Source of the DNA: a virus
Virus record (IMG/VR): IMGVR_UViG_3300044623_000852
Location: 1 to 43,931 of that record
Strand: one strand, 5' to 3'
DNA: 43,931 bases
The notes below the pieces were generated by a model. That model had not been told where the DNA came from, did no database searches, and worked only from the letters and a program-made list of their open reading frames with translations. Of this stretch, positions 23,014 to 30,310 are shown piece by piece. Within the stretch, counting starts at the first letter, position 1, and each line of letters opens with the position of its first letter. The translations under genes were made by a program, and so were the position numbers.

Positions 23014-23738
23014 GCTGCCTCCTCAATCGCGGAGCAGCACCCCGCAGCCACAGGAACAACCGCGAACGCATCGTCATGCGAGAACATGGCCGGAACGCGA
23101 CCGTCGCCAGGATCGACCGTCACGACAGCCGATGGATCGAGCGCCCTGAACCAACCACGCAAGTCCGATGGATCGACCCTCAGGACCATCTCATCGGCGG
23201 TCCCCAGAGCCGGGCAGGCTGCAAGACGCCTCCCTTCGGCGGTCTCAAACGACACGCACCTCCGTGAAAACCGCACCTGAAGGCGGTCATCGCCGGTGAC
23301 TGAACCGGACCCACGCGACACGGCCTTGAGGAAGTCGGCGGCAAGCACCTTCGTGGGGTGGGAACGCCGCTGCGGCACGGAATCCCTCCACGGAACTGAT
23401 TCGCAATGGCATGGATCAGCGATCACCGAATCGCTGCCAACGCTTAGGTGAACGCGACTGCCGCATCGCATCAACTGCGCTGGCCTGTCTCCGTTGCGAC
23501 GAGCCACGGCAAGCATCCTCCTGGCCGATGAAGCGTGGATCATGACGTCGGCATCATCAACGCTCTGCTCAACGTCGGCCTCGGCCGCGTAGACGCGGCC
23601 ACCGCTCCGAACGACGAACGCCACCATCCCGCAACGAACGTCAATGCGAACGCACCGGCCCGATGCCGCTCCGATTGTGCCAGAGAGGCAGCGAGCCAGT
23701 TGGCTCGCAGATATTCGACACAACGGGGATGATCGCAT
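23010..23738 (-). CDS. Possible diverged sliding-clamp-like protein
   Basis: 242 residues from the ATG at 23738 (AAAGG 7 nt upstream); a coupled GTG at 23849 would add an implausible Arg-rich leader. No family is certain. Segments resemble DnaN clamps in order: ISASQLARCLSGT; VMIHASSARRMLAVARRNGD, like the clamp's VpAk.LldivrkL; LMRCGSRVHLSVGSDSV; VLAADFLKAVSRGSGSV; VSFETAEGRRLAACPA, like the ATDGhRLA signature; EMVLRVDPSDLRGWFRAL; and AMFSHDDAFAVVPVA near the end. At about 240 residues it would be a shortened clamp. It is far from the replication genes, so this is a hypothesis. Confidence 0.4.
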   Translation of the reverse strand: MRSSPLCRISASQLARCLSGTIGAASGRCVRIDVRCGMVAFVVRSGGRVYAAEADVEQSVDDADVMIHASSARRMLAVARRNGDRPAQLMRCGSRVHLSVGSDSVIADPCHCESVPWRDSVPQRRSHPTKVLAADFLKAVSRGSGSVTGDDRLQVRFSRRCVSFETAEGRRLAACPALGTADEMVLRVDPSDLRGWFRALDPSAVVTVDPGDGRVPAMFSHDDAFAVVPVAAGCCSAIEEAA

Positions 23739-23845
23739 TGATGAGCCTTTCTTGGGGGAGCCGAGCGATCGCAGCGGGCGGTGCCGGGGAGTGAGTACCG
23801 GCTGCGTGGAGCGTGGACACGCCCGCCCACTGCGATGACCCAAGA

Positions 23846-24247
23846 TCACTCGTATCGGATGCAGGCGAACCAGCCGCGGGATCCTCGCGCAACGCCGACT
23901 TCACGGGTGCGATAGCGGCCATAGAAGCAGCACCGCCGAATGGCATCGTCAGCGCTCGCCGTCGAGAAGCCGATGCCCTCACGGCATCCACTGTTATGCC
24001 CCTGGTGGCGAAGGACGCCGGTTGACGCCATCACTTCAGCGTCTGACTGTGCCGAGCCGTTGACCACCGTGATGTCATTGTGCTGATGCACGACAACGCG
24101 GCGGGGGGCAGCGTGATGAACGACCTGACGGCGAGGAGCAACGACGCACGTACCGCCGTCACACTCCGCTGGAGGAGATCCAGCACTCACGAACGAGGAA
24201 GAAAGAGCGAGGCAGACTGCCAGAATCATGAGCGAGAAAGGACGCAT
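23846..24247 (-). CDS. Exported protein with His/Val-rich N-terminus
   Basis: 133 residues, ATG with GGAGGG upstream. A clear signal peptide (MRPFSLMILAVCLALSSSFVSAG) is followed by ECDGGTCVVAPRRQVVHHAAPRRVVVHQHN, a short His-rich, basic stretch, and a C-terminal domain with paired cysteines (GCREGIG, RCCFYGRYRTREVGVARGSRGWFACIRYE). Its export suggests a host-envelope function such as superinfection exclusion or lysis. No family is recognised. Confidence 0.65.
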   Translation of the reverse strand: MRPFSLMILAVCLALSSSFVSAGSPPAECDGGTCVVAPRRQVVHHAAPRRVVVHQHNDITVVNGSAQSDAEVMASTGVLRHQGHNSGCREGIGFSTASADDAIRRCCFYGRYRTREVGVARGSRGWFACIRYE

Positions 24248-24275
24248 GGGAACCCTCCGTGGGACACACGAACAA

Positions 24276-24295
24276 CGCCGTCAACCATGACGGCG
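24276..24295 (-). terminator. Short hairpin after the VRR-NUC gene
   Basis: CGCCGTC and GACGGCG form a 7-bp stem with a 6-nt loop in the 61-nt gap between the VRR-NUC stop and the exported-protein start. In the transcript it is followed by UUGUU, so weak intrinsic termination is possible. Confidence 0.4.
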
Positions 24296-24308
24296 ATTTG
24301 CACTCGGC

Positions 24309-24701
24309 CTAGTCTTGGACGCGACGAACCGTTTGCCGTCGCTCACGAATCGCAACACCGGGATCAGTGGTCGTTCGCCGGGAAGGGGAAGGTGGCGGGC
24401 AGAACGCCCACCCATTGACCAGCGCGGACTCAGCCTGCTCGACGCTTGTCACGCAGAAGCACTGGCATCCGCCTTTCGTGCTGATCTCTGACATTCGCCG
24501 CTGCTGCAACAGGGTGGGTTCCGACTTCTTCCCTAACCCCGGCTGTTTCACTTCAAGGAACACAGCCCGCCCATCCTTGAGCATGAGAAGGTCAGGCAGG
24601 CCAGCCTTCTGCATCGGTCCCCCGTGCAGCTTCGTCGGTAGCCATCCGTGGCGTTCGGCCATCCGAACAATACCGGCGACGATCGTGCGTTCCAGCGGCA
24701 T
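24309..24701 (-). CDS. VRR-NUC domain nuclease
   Basis: 130 residues. The VRR-NUC restriction-endonuclease-like fold is seen in WLPTKLHGGPMQKAGLPDLLMLKDGRAVFLEVKQPG, with Asp37, Glu50 and Lys52 as the PD-(D/E)xK triad, and LLQQRRMSEI as the following helix. Standalone phage VRR-NUC proteins are structure-specific nucleases, thought to act on branched or replicating DNA. The start at 24701 has AAGG upstream. Confidence 0.9.
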   Translation of the reverse strand: MPLERTIVAGIVRMAERHGWLPTKLHGGPMQKAGLPDLLMLKDGRAVFLEVKQPGLGKKSEPTLLQQRRMSEISTKGGCQCFCVTSVEQAESALVNGWAFCPPPSPSRRTTTDPGVAIRERRQTVRRVQD

Positions 24702-24773
24702 CCTTGCGCTCCCCGTAGAAGTTGCGATGCCCGAACAATTGAGCGTATCGCATTCAGGTCGTCAAGGGCAGCG

Positions 24774-25112
24774 TCACGTTTCTTGAAACAGATACGCCTC
24801 GATGACACTCCTCAAGGCGGGGTTGTTTATGCGCATGAACTGAAGGTACTGCCGGCCATTCTCCTCGGCATCTGCCTCCTGCAATGTCTTTCCGACAAAG
24901 CGACCAGAAGAAAAACGAAACGCTGATGCTTCTGATTTTCGCTCTGTGGCTGTTTGGTGAGACTCTCGGGCTCTATTCAGCGGATCGACGCGGACGACAA
25001 CGCCGCAGTACACGCACTCCAGAACTGCGTACTTTGCCCCATCTGCCAGGACTTCATGCGACACGTACCCGCAACGTGCGCATGGGTGCTTGTCCCACAA
25101 ATCGATTGCCAT
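24774..25112 (-). CDS. Zinc-ribbon protein with DUF3820-like tail
   Basis: 112 residues, ATG with AAGGAG. An N-terminal zinc ribbon (Cys11, Cys14, Cys33, Cys36 in HPCARCGYVSHEV and VLECVYCGVVV) is followed by FRFSSGRFVGKTLQEADAEENGRQYLQFMRINNPALRSVIEAYL. This last block has the F.(S)GRf.GKtl.ev......YL.wm layout of DUF3820-like domains found next to nucleases and helicases. A nucleic-acid-related role is likely. The ribbon plus tail fusion is compact and may be specific to this phage group. Confidence 0.7.
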   Translation of the reverse strand: MAIDLWDKHPCARCGYVSHEVLADGAKYAVLECVYCGVVVRVDPLNRARESHQTATERKSEASAFRFSSGRFVGKTLQEADAEENGRQYLQFMRINNPALRSVIEAYLFQET

Positions 25113-25150
25113 GCGTCACTCCTTGAACGCGATTCCTAGACTGTGTCGAT

Positions 25151-25552
25151 TCATCGAACTCGCCCATGCGATTGAGCGAGCCTTTTGGTGCATTTCTCGC
25201 ATCGTCCGTTCTGGCGATGCTCACAATGCAAATCCTCCTCGGTCTGCATCGCCAGAAGGCTTCTTGCTCGGCAGTACGCAGCAAGCTCAGCGATTTCCTC
25301 TGGAGTCCTGTCTCCAGGCATCGGGCCGTCGTTCATCGGCTCACAGTGATCGTCTTCTCGTTTGAGGACGATCCTCGGTGCTGGCTTGTTCCCTCGCCAG
25401 CCGCCTTTTTTGCGTGGCGGCAGATTGAACCGATTGGCCCACGACTTGATCGTCGTGTCGCTAACGCGGAAACGAAGTGCGATGTCTTCGACCGTCAGGC
25501 TCATATTCATGTACGCGGCGCTAAACGCCTCGCGGGATGGCTTCGTCGTCAC
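25151..25552 (-). CDS. Helix-turn-helix DNA-binding protein
   Basis: 133 residues from GTG 25552 (GTGA). The N-terminal half is a helix-turn-helix: AAYMNMSLTVEDIALRFRVSDTTIKSWANRFNLPPRKKGG, as in small phage regulators and transposase-like HTH domains. The C-terminus carries CEHRQNGRCEKC, a probable zinc knuckle. It may control the accessory operon. The target is unknown. Confidence 0.75.
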   Translation of the reverse strand: MTTKPSREAFSAAYMNMSLTVEDIALRFRVSDTTIKSWANRFNLPPRKKGGWRGNKPAPRIVLKREDDHCEPMNDGPMPGDRTPEEIAELAAYCRARSLLAMQTEEDLHCEHRQNGRCEKCTKRLAQSHGRVR

Positions 25553-25764
25553 CCGTTCTTCTCCAATGCTGCGTCTCGTTGCTTCATCAAGTCACGGCAG
25601 TACACCCTTAGAGCGTCACGCTCCTCGCAGTGCAGCTTGTATTGCGCTAACAGCCTTTCGACGAGGCACGTCGTGTGCCACCGGTGGCAGTTCTCAGAGT
25701 GCGTTTGAATCCGCTGATGCTGCTGGCGTAGCCACGCTTTCGCATCTGCGATTACGTCAGCCAT
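25549..25764 (-). CDS. Small helical protein
   Basis: 71 residues from the ATG at 25764, overlapping the DUF551 gene by 8 nt. It is all-helical and charged, with ENCHRWHTTCLVERLLAQYKLHCEERDALR. The CHRW...C arrangement could bind a metal ion. No function is recognised. Overlap with both neighbours supports translation. Confidence 0.6.
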   Translation of the reverse strand: MADVIADAKAWLRQQHQRIQTHSENCHRWHTTCLVERLLAQYKLHCEERDALRVYCRDLMKQRDAALEKNG

Positions 25765-26107
25765 TTGCTGCCTCCGGCCCCGGCGGCAGCGGCTGCCAAT
25801 GCGTGATTTTCTTTCCCGGGTTCTCGTCGTCGTCCAGCCATTGCCCGAAGGAATCAAGGCTCGCAACGTGAGCGCCGAGGCTGCTCAATACCCACACCAA
25901 CTGCATCCTTTCCGGCAGCCTCTCGCCCACGCTGACCCACCGCCGCTGCTCGCGGAGCCGGTCAATTTCTCGGATAGCCCACGCGACAACGTCGCTTGCA
26001 TGCGCGTACTCAACGTCGTCGGGATCGCCACACCCCATCCCGCGAAGTGCTGGCGGAAGTGTGCGCAGCAGTCGTTCCATGCGAGCGTCGAAGGTTTCCT
26101 CACTCAC
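25757..26107 (-). CDS. DUF551-domain protein (copy 1)
   Basis: 116 residues from GTG 26107 (GTGA). The C-terminal half has the DUF551 pattern RRWVSVGERLPERMQLVWVL ... KKITHWQPLPPGPE, an N-terminal W(v)sv.eRlPe and terminal tHWqPLPp. The N-terminal half is helical with AHASDVVAWAIREIDRLREQ. DUF551 proteins are common accessory proteins in phages and have no known activity. It is paralogous to the next gene upstream. Confidence 0.8.
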   Translation of the reverse strand: MSEETFDARMERLLRTLPPALRGMGCGDPDDVEYAHASDVVAWAIREIDRLREQRRWVSVGERLPERMQLVWVLSSLGAHVASLDSFGQWLDDDENPGKKITHWQPLPPGPEAANG

Positions 26108-26694
26108 TCCCCCACCTCCTTTGTTTCCGGCCCCGGCGGCAGCGGCTGCCAGTGAGTGGCGTTGAACCCTCCGCGGTCTGTCTGCCACGCAAGCCCTCCA
26201 CCGCCAACGAACGTGGCTTCCATGACTTCGCCGTTGATGAAAGCCAGGACGAGCGATCCAACTTCCGGCAACCTCTCGCCCACCGGCACCCACCGCCGTT
26301 CCTCGCGGAGCCGATTGTTCTCTGCCTCCAGTGACTCAACCTTCTGCAACAGCGTCGAGATCGACCGCCGCTCCTCGACCAACTCTGCCAGCCGCGTTGC
26401 CACCTCACCAAGACACGCGGGGATCACGCCGTCCTCGGTGTTGATCGTGCGGGCGAGGATTCGCACGGCCTCGATCAGCGTTGCGTCGGATTTCGGGAAC
26501 ATCGCCCGCCCTTCTCCGTCGCACTCCTTGCACGATTCCTTGCAGCGGTGATCCATGCCGAAGCCGCCGCAAGCCGTGCAGGCGAACGGTGCCGCAATCG
26601 CCTCGGCCAGCGTCGGCAGCGGCCTTGTCCTGCCGTCCTCGGCCGCTCGGACGGCGGCGTCCCTTGCCGTGTCCTGGCACCATGCGTGGTTCAT
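26104..26694 (-). CDS. DUF551-domain protein with zinc motif (copy 2)
   Basis: 196 residues from the ATG at 26694 (TGATG). Residues about 35-60 hold CTACGGFGMDHRCKESCKECDGEG, a DnaJ-like Cys-rich zinc motif. A coiled coil (RRSISTLLQKVESLEAENNRLREE) leads into the DUF551 domain RRWVPVGERLPEVGSLVLAF ... THWQPLPPGPE. The last domain nearly duplicates the neighbour, down to a 23-nt identical DNA stretch encoding the QPLPPGP end. The neighbour lacks the zinc part. Confidence 0.78.
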   Translation of the reverse strand: MNHAWCQDTARDAAVRAAEDGRTRPLPTLAEAIAAPFACTACGGFGMDHRCKESCKECDGEGRAMFPKSDATLIEAVRILARTINTEDGVIPACLGEVATRLAELVEERRSISTLLQKVESLEAENNRLREERRWVPVGERLPEVGSLVLAFINGEVMEATFVGGGGLAWQTDRGGFNATHWQPLPPGPETKEVGE

Positions 26695-26849
26695 CAATTG
26701 CCATCCTTTGCTTCCAGGGCTTCCACTCGCTGCTCCAGGCGGTCGAGTCTGTGGTTCGTGTCGCCGCGCCACCCAACGCTTGCCAGCGTAAGGCCGAAGC
26801 ATAGGAACCCAGCGACAGACAGCGCGACAAGAAACAAGTCGGGGCTCAT
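26694..26849 (-). CDS. 51-residue membrane protein with coiled-coil tail
   Basis: ATG at 26849 overlaps the upstream stop (ATGA) and the TGA overlaps the next ATG. One transmembrane segment (LFLVALSVAGFLCFGLTLASVGW) is followed by a short coiled coil (NHRLDRLEQRVEALEAK). Topology resembles phage small anchors that oligomerise through a cytoplasmic coil; a holin-like role is possible. Confidence 0.65.
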   Translation of the reverse strand: MSPDLFLVALSVAGFLCFGLTLASVGWRGDTNHRLDRLEQRVEALEAKDGN

Positions 26850-27076
26850 TCCGGTCCATCCTTCCGCGTGCAGTCCTCTAACATCGCGTGCAACGGAACG
26901 TAACCGTGACTCCCGTCGTATGCGTTGGGCGCGTGGCCAGCCCAGCGCTTCGCCCGCAGGCAAAACGTCCCGTCTTCACAGAGGTGGAAGCATGGCGGCC
27001 CACCGTTCCCCACAACCTGCCCCCAGTCGGCGTGTTCGGCCGCGTGGAGCAGAGCCTCTTGCTTCTTGTCACCCAC
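26846..27076 (-). CDS. Conserved phage protein of unknown function
   Basis: 76 residues from GTG 27076. It contains PPCFHLCEDGTFCLRAKRWAGH, a conserved Cys/His/Trp core also seen in small accessory proteins of other phages, with no assigned function. The Cys-His-Cys-Cys-His set could bind zinc. It starts one base after the preceding stop. Confidence 0.6.
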   Translation of the reverse strand: MGDKKQEALLHAAEHADWGQVVGNGGPPCFHLCEDGTFCLRAKRWAGHAPNAYDGSHGYVPLHAMLEDCTRKDGPE

Positions 27077-27283
27077 TCACCCCTCCCGCGGCCGTGCCGC
27101 TTCCTGTTGATCCGCCAGCCAATCCCACCAATCCGCCACCTGCCGTAACCAAGCCGCAGCCCGCCGCCACTCGCGCGGCTGGCGGGCGATGCCGTCCGCA
27201 ATCGGCACCTTCACAGCCGCCTCCAGCGGCTGGGCCTCGCCGCGAATCGCTCCGCGGTGCCGAAGGTCGCGTGGTTTCCTCAC
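27077..27283 (-). CDS. Small basic protein
   Basis: 68 residues from GTG 27283 (GTGA overlap with the exported-protein gene). It is Arg- and Trp-rich (IARQPREWRRAAAWLRQVADWWDWLADQQ) and helical. No family is recognised. Coupling to both neighbours is the main support. Confidence 0.5.
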   Translation of the reverse strand: MRKPRDLRHRGAIRGEAQPLEAAVKVPIADGIARQPREWRRAAAWLRQVADWWDWLADQQEAARPREG

Positions 27284-27642
27284 AGCCCCGTCGCCTTCGT
27301 GCCGGGCTTGTACGGCCCGTTGGAGTAGCCCATGTCAAGCTGCACCAGCCGCACCGTCGCGGCCCGAAGCTCTGCTTGCGACAGCAGCCGCCAGGACGAT
27401 CCGCTGCCGACGAACACCCAGGTGTTCGGATCGCCGGTCGGCACGGTGTCGGGATAGCCACGCCAGTCGGCGTAGCCGTGGTAGGTCTTGCCGCCGAGCG
27501 TGACCGTCACCCAGCCGCGGAAGAGGGTCGTTCTCGGAATCGCTGCCGGGACCGGCGACTTCCGAGGGGCCATCGCCCCCTCGCCGGACGCACCGACGAG
27601 AGCCAGAGCCGCCACCGCTACCAACGTCGAGACGAAACGCAT
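27280..27642 (-). CDS. Small exported protein
   Basis: 120 residues from the ATG at 27642 (GAAGGG upstream). A signal peptide (MRFVSTLVAVAALALVGASGEGA) precedes a basic Pro-rich linker and a beta-rich domain (TTLFRGWVTVTLGGKTYHGYADWRGYPDTV ... NTWVFVGSGSSWRLLSQAELRAATVRLVQLD). It is the second exported protein of the accessory region. Envelope modification or superinfection exclusion are plausible, with no specific evidence. Confidence 0.65.
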   Translation of the reverse strand: MRFVSTLVAVAALALVGASGEGAMAPRKSPVPAAIPRTTLFRGWVTVTLGGKTYHGYADWRGYPDTVPTGDPNTWVFVGSGSSWRLLSQAELRAATVRLVQLDMGYSNGPYKPGTKATGL

Positions 27643-27702
27643 TTCAGAATCCCTTCGAGGAATCGAACCGTGGCCGCCGTCGTGACGCACCACACCGCAA
27701 GG

Positions 27703-27787
27703 ACGCCAAGAGGGGGTCGAACCCTCGTTGCCGGCAGAGCCGGATTCTTCCGCGGCTGGGCGCGCCCAGCACTTGAATTATTGGCGT
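27703..27787 (-). ncRNA. tRNA-like structured element
   Basis: An 85-nt region with perfect 7-bp ends (ACGCCAA with TTGGCGT) that would form an acceptor stem. Position 8-9 is TA, and near the 3' end is a canonical T arm, GAGGG-TTCGACC-CCCTC. Two more stems lie between: a 16-nt perfect palindrome GCTGGGCGCGCCCAGC and CCGGCTCTGCCGG, the latter like a variable arm. A normal 7-nt anticodon loop with T33 is not found and no CCA is encoded, so this may be a degenerate tRNA, a tRNA mimic or a coincidence. It lies in the 152-nt gap between coding genes. Confidence 0.3.
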
Positions 27788-27794
27788 CGTCACA

Positions 27795-28025
27795 TCACCG
27801 CTTCGCAACCACCATGCACTTCGTCACGGCCGAGATCCGCTTCGCCGCGTAGGCTTTCAGGTCTTCGACAACAGACGGCGAGAGAAGTATGTCCGCGTCA
27901 ATCGCGTTCACCACTCGCTCGACCGTCTGCCATGTCCTTGCCCTGTGGATCTGCGACCGAAGTTTCGCGGCCTTCACAGCAGCGATTGAATCAAGATCAA
28001 CTTCAAGCGGGGGGACCATCGTCAC
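27795..28025 (-). CDS. Small helical protein
   Basis: 76 residues from GTG 28025 (GTGA) or 74 from ATG 28019. It is helical: LDSIAAVKAAKLRSQIHRARTWQTVERVVNAIDADILLSPSVVEDLKAYAAKRISAV. No family is recognised. It is coupled to the coiled-coil gene just upstream and is the last gene before the tRNA-like element. Confidence 0.6.
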   Translation of the reverse strand: MTMVPPLEVDLDSIAAVKAAKLRSQIHRARTWQTVERVVNAIDADILLSPSVVEDLKAYAAKRISAVTKCMVVAKR

Positions 28026-28438
28026 GCTCCTTTCAGTTTGCTACGGATGTCTTGCCGAAGCTGAGTACGTATGCCAGCAATCTCGGCCTCAAGCTCTTCG
28101 TTGCGTTGAATCAACTCGCGCCCAATGACAACGGTCATCAAGATGGCTTGCGAGAACTCACTCCCTGTTGCCATGCCGGCAAATGTCTCAAGCCTGTCAA
28201 ATGCGTTCGACCAATCGGCAAGCTTGCCGGCGTCACGGCTCATGCTCGGTTCCACGTTTTGGGCGTAGCTGTTCACAAGATCGTCAAGCCAGGAAAGCTC
28301 TCTTCGAACGCGATCCTTGGCTTTCAGTCGCTGATCCAGTTCATCAAAACCGTCAGCGACGTTGTTCGCTACCTTGTCGGCAGTGATGCCAAGCACGTGA
28401 AGCGACCGAACGATCTCCAAAACGCTCGCTGCCTTCAT
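28022..28438 (-). CDS. Coiled-coil protein coupled to the UvrD-like helicase
   Basis: 138 residues from the ATG at 28438 (TGATG with the helicase stop). It is helical throughout with two likely coiled coils (VADGFDELDQRLKAKDRVRRELSWLDDLV, and IQRNEELEAEIAGIRTQLRQDIRSKLKG at the C-terminus). Coupling suggests a helicase partner or replication accessory. No recognised domain. Confidence 0.65.
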   Translation of the reverse strand: MKAASVLEIVRSLHVLGITADKVANNVADGFDELDQRLKAKDRVRRELSWLDDLVNSYAQNVEPSMSRDAGKLADWSNAFDRLETFAGMATGSEFSQAILMTVVIGRELIQRNEELEAEIAGIRTQLRQDIRSKLKGA

Positions 28439-30120
28439 CACAGCACCTCCATTCGCGGCGTGTTGTGACGGCCTTCGTTGACGATGAACAGGTTTCGCCT
28501 TGCTCTCGTCACGGCGACGTAGGCAATCCGGCACTCCTCGTCGTGCTGCCTCTCGTCCTCGGCACCGTTCTGGACGCGGCCGGATGTTGTCGTGAGGAAA
28601 GCCACGCTGTCGGCCTCCATCCCCTTGACGCTGTGGATCGTCCCGACACGGCACTTCGGCTCTGCGGCCAACTCCATGCCGTGGTTCTTGGCTTGCTTTC
28701 TCCACACATCAGCGTGATCAACAAGCTTCTCCCATGCCCCGCTGGTGATCGCGGCTTGAAGGGCAGGGGATGCGCCGACGTCTTGAAGATCCGCGGGAAG
28801 GATGAAATCCCAGCGGTCCATCTCGTCATCCGACGAGAACCGCTTCTTCGTCCCGCGAATGAGCATCGGCTGCTTCACTCCTGGCGAGAGCATCCCGTTG
28901 CTTGGGAGCAGTTCCGTCGCCCGTCGCCACTCCAAGCCGGTAATTGGCTCACCCCGCTCCAGCTTATAGAGCGCCTGCAAGCCGTCTGAGCGGTGAGTCG
29001 GGCCTTCAGGGGCATTCGTCCAGCGGCAGGGCTTGCCTCGCCCATGCATCGCGGCGGCCAGCCGGCCAGCTTGGTAGCGGGTGCGAGCAATGAGCAGCCA
29101 CGACTCTCGCGGATCAATGCGGTCCACCATCTCATCAAGGCCATCGGCCGACTCAACTCGCCCGTCATGGTCTGCCGGCTCGATGTGTCGATCAAAGTAG
29201 CCACGGTGCATCCTCCGCAGGCATTGTTCGCCTAACCGAAGAATCGGCGCAGGGCAGCGATACGACTTCGGCATGATCTGCTCCTTGGTGGCCTTCCACC
29301 CCATGAAGCAATCAGCGTTGCTGCCTGCGAAGCCGAACACACTTTGAAAGGGATCGCCCACCACATAGCACCAACGGACGCTCGGGGCTGCGACGAACCG
29401 CTTGCACACCAAGTCGAGGAGTGGGCTTGCGTCCTGCTGCTCGTCAAAGAGCCATGCGGACACCTCGGGGACCGGGGGTAGATTCCCCTTATATATATAG
29501 GAGCCTTCTGACACATCGAATCGAACTCCAGCTTGCGCGGCGAGGAGATCTACGAAATCGATTCGGTCGCCAACTCGCTTCGCCGTCTCATACCTGTCGA
29601 GCATCGGCTTGATCTTGGCGAAGTCGGGGAGCGAATCATCGACTCGGCGCTGATTTCGCACGACCAACTCGACCGGCACAAGCATCGAACGAGCCAAAGC
29701 CCAGCAGTTCAACGCTGCGGAAGCCTCGGGGTCACCGCTGAACGTCACCGCACCGGTGTCATCATCGATGGAGACCTGAACCTTCACGCCCATGGCCTCG
29801 CTGATCCACTCTAGGTCAGCCTGCTTGTCGGTAAGCAACTGCCCGCCCGAAAGCCCCTGAAGCCTGTAGCAAGCACTGTGGACCGTACGGAACCACCCCT
29901 CCTTGGACAGCAGCCCCTCGGAAACCCCCCAAGCCTTCGACGCACGGCCAACGGCCTCGGCCCGTGCAGCGCGAGTCATGGAGGCAAACCCCAGCCGCAG
30001 CGGGTCGCCGCCGAGCCTCTCCAGTGCCAGTTCCATCTTGGACAGGATCGCTGTTGTCTTCCCCGTCCCGGCCCCACCGACGAGCCTCGCAACTTCCGCT
30101 GGCTTGCTCAAACTTCCCAT
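28438..30120 (-). CDS. UvrD/Rep-like SF1A DNA helicase
   Basis: 560 residues from the ATG at 30120 (GAGGAGG 7 nt upstream). SF1 motifs in order: Walker A LVGGAGTGKTTAIL near the start, WFRTVHSACY (Ia), WLFDEQQDASPL (Walker B, II), VVGDPFQSVFGFAGS (III), PKSYRCP (IV), TIHSVKGMEADSVAFL (V) and RIAYVAVTRARRNLFIV (VI). Motif II has DEQQ, a common phage variant of DEaQD. It is a 3'-5' translocase for replication or recombination. It follows the Prim-Pol gene after a 190-nt gap with dyads. Confidence 0.92.
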   Translation of the reverse strand: MGSLSKPAEVARLVGGAGTGKTTAILSKMELALERLGGDPLRLGFASMTRAARAEAVGRASKAWGVSEGLLSKEGWFRTVHSACYRLQGLSGGQLLTDKQADLEWISEAMGVKVQVSIDDDTGAVTFSGDPEASAALNCWALARSMLVPVELVVRNQRRVDDSLPDFAKIKPMLDRYETAKRVGDRIDFVDLLAAQAGVRFDVSEGSYIYKGNLPPVPEVSAWLFDEQQDASPLLDLVCKRFVAAPSVRWCYVVGDPFQSVFGFAGSNADCFMGWKATKEQIMPKSYRCPAPILRLGEQCLRRMHRGYFDRHIEPADHDGRVESADGLDEMVDRIDPRESWLLIARTRYQAGRLAAAMHGRGKPCRWTNAPEGPTHRSDGLQALYKLERGEPITGLEWRRATELLPSNGMLSPGVKQPMLIRGTKKRFSSDDEMDRWDFILPADLQDVGASPALQAAITSGAWEKLVDHADVWRKQAKNHGMELAAEPKCRVGTIHSVKGMEADSVAFLTTTSGRVQNGAEDERQHDEECRIAYVAVTRARRNLFIVNEGRHNTPRMEVL

Positions 30121-30151
30121 CTTCACGCCTCCTCACTCGCGACTACCGTGT

Positions 30152-30173
30152 GGACCGAAAAACTTTTCGGGCC
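30152..30173. promoter_or_regulatory. Dyad symmetry upstream of the helicase gene
   Basis: GGaCCGAAAA and TTTTCGGgCC form a 22-nt near-perfect palindrome (one mismatch pair), 32 nt upstream of the helicase start. A second inverted pair, CCAGCG at 30201-30206 and CGCTGG at 30237-30242, encloses a CCCTGAAAAAC repeat. These sit in the 190-nt gap, the largest within the replication module, and could be operators or stem-loops. Confidence 0.35.
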
Positions 30174-30310
30174 AACCCGCTTCCTAAACCGCTTTTCAGT
30201 CCAGCGTTCGTGCCTTGTTTTTCAGGGCTAAACGCTCGCTGGCCCAAAAGCCCACCCTAAAAGACCCCAAGAGCCCCCCTCTTCAAAAACGGCCATATAC
30301 AAGGGGGGAA

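Noticed and set aside
23641-23946. Minus-strand frame overlapping both the clamp-like gene and the exported protein gene
   Set aside because: It overlaps about 100 nt with each neighbour, both of which have better start signals and protein-like sequence; low confidence in it as a gene.
27660-27695. Second T-loop-like sequence GGTTCGATTCC
   Set aside because: Only three of five stem pairs form and no acceptor partner exists upstream, so a second tRNA is not supported.
26548-27852. Plus-strand frame of 434 codons
   Set aside because: It spans several real overlapping minus-strand genes and the tRNA-like element, with Arg/Pro/Ala-rich composition and no recognisable domain.
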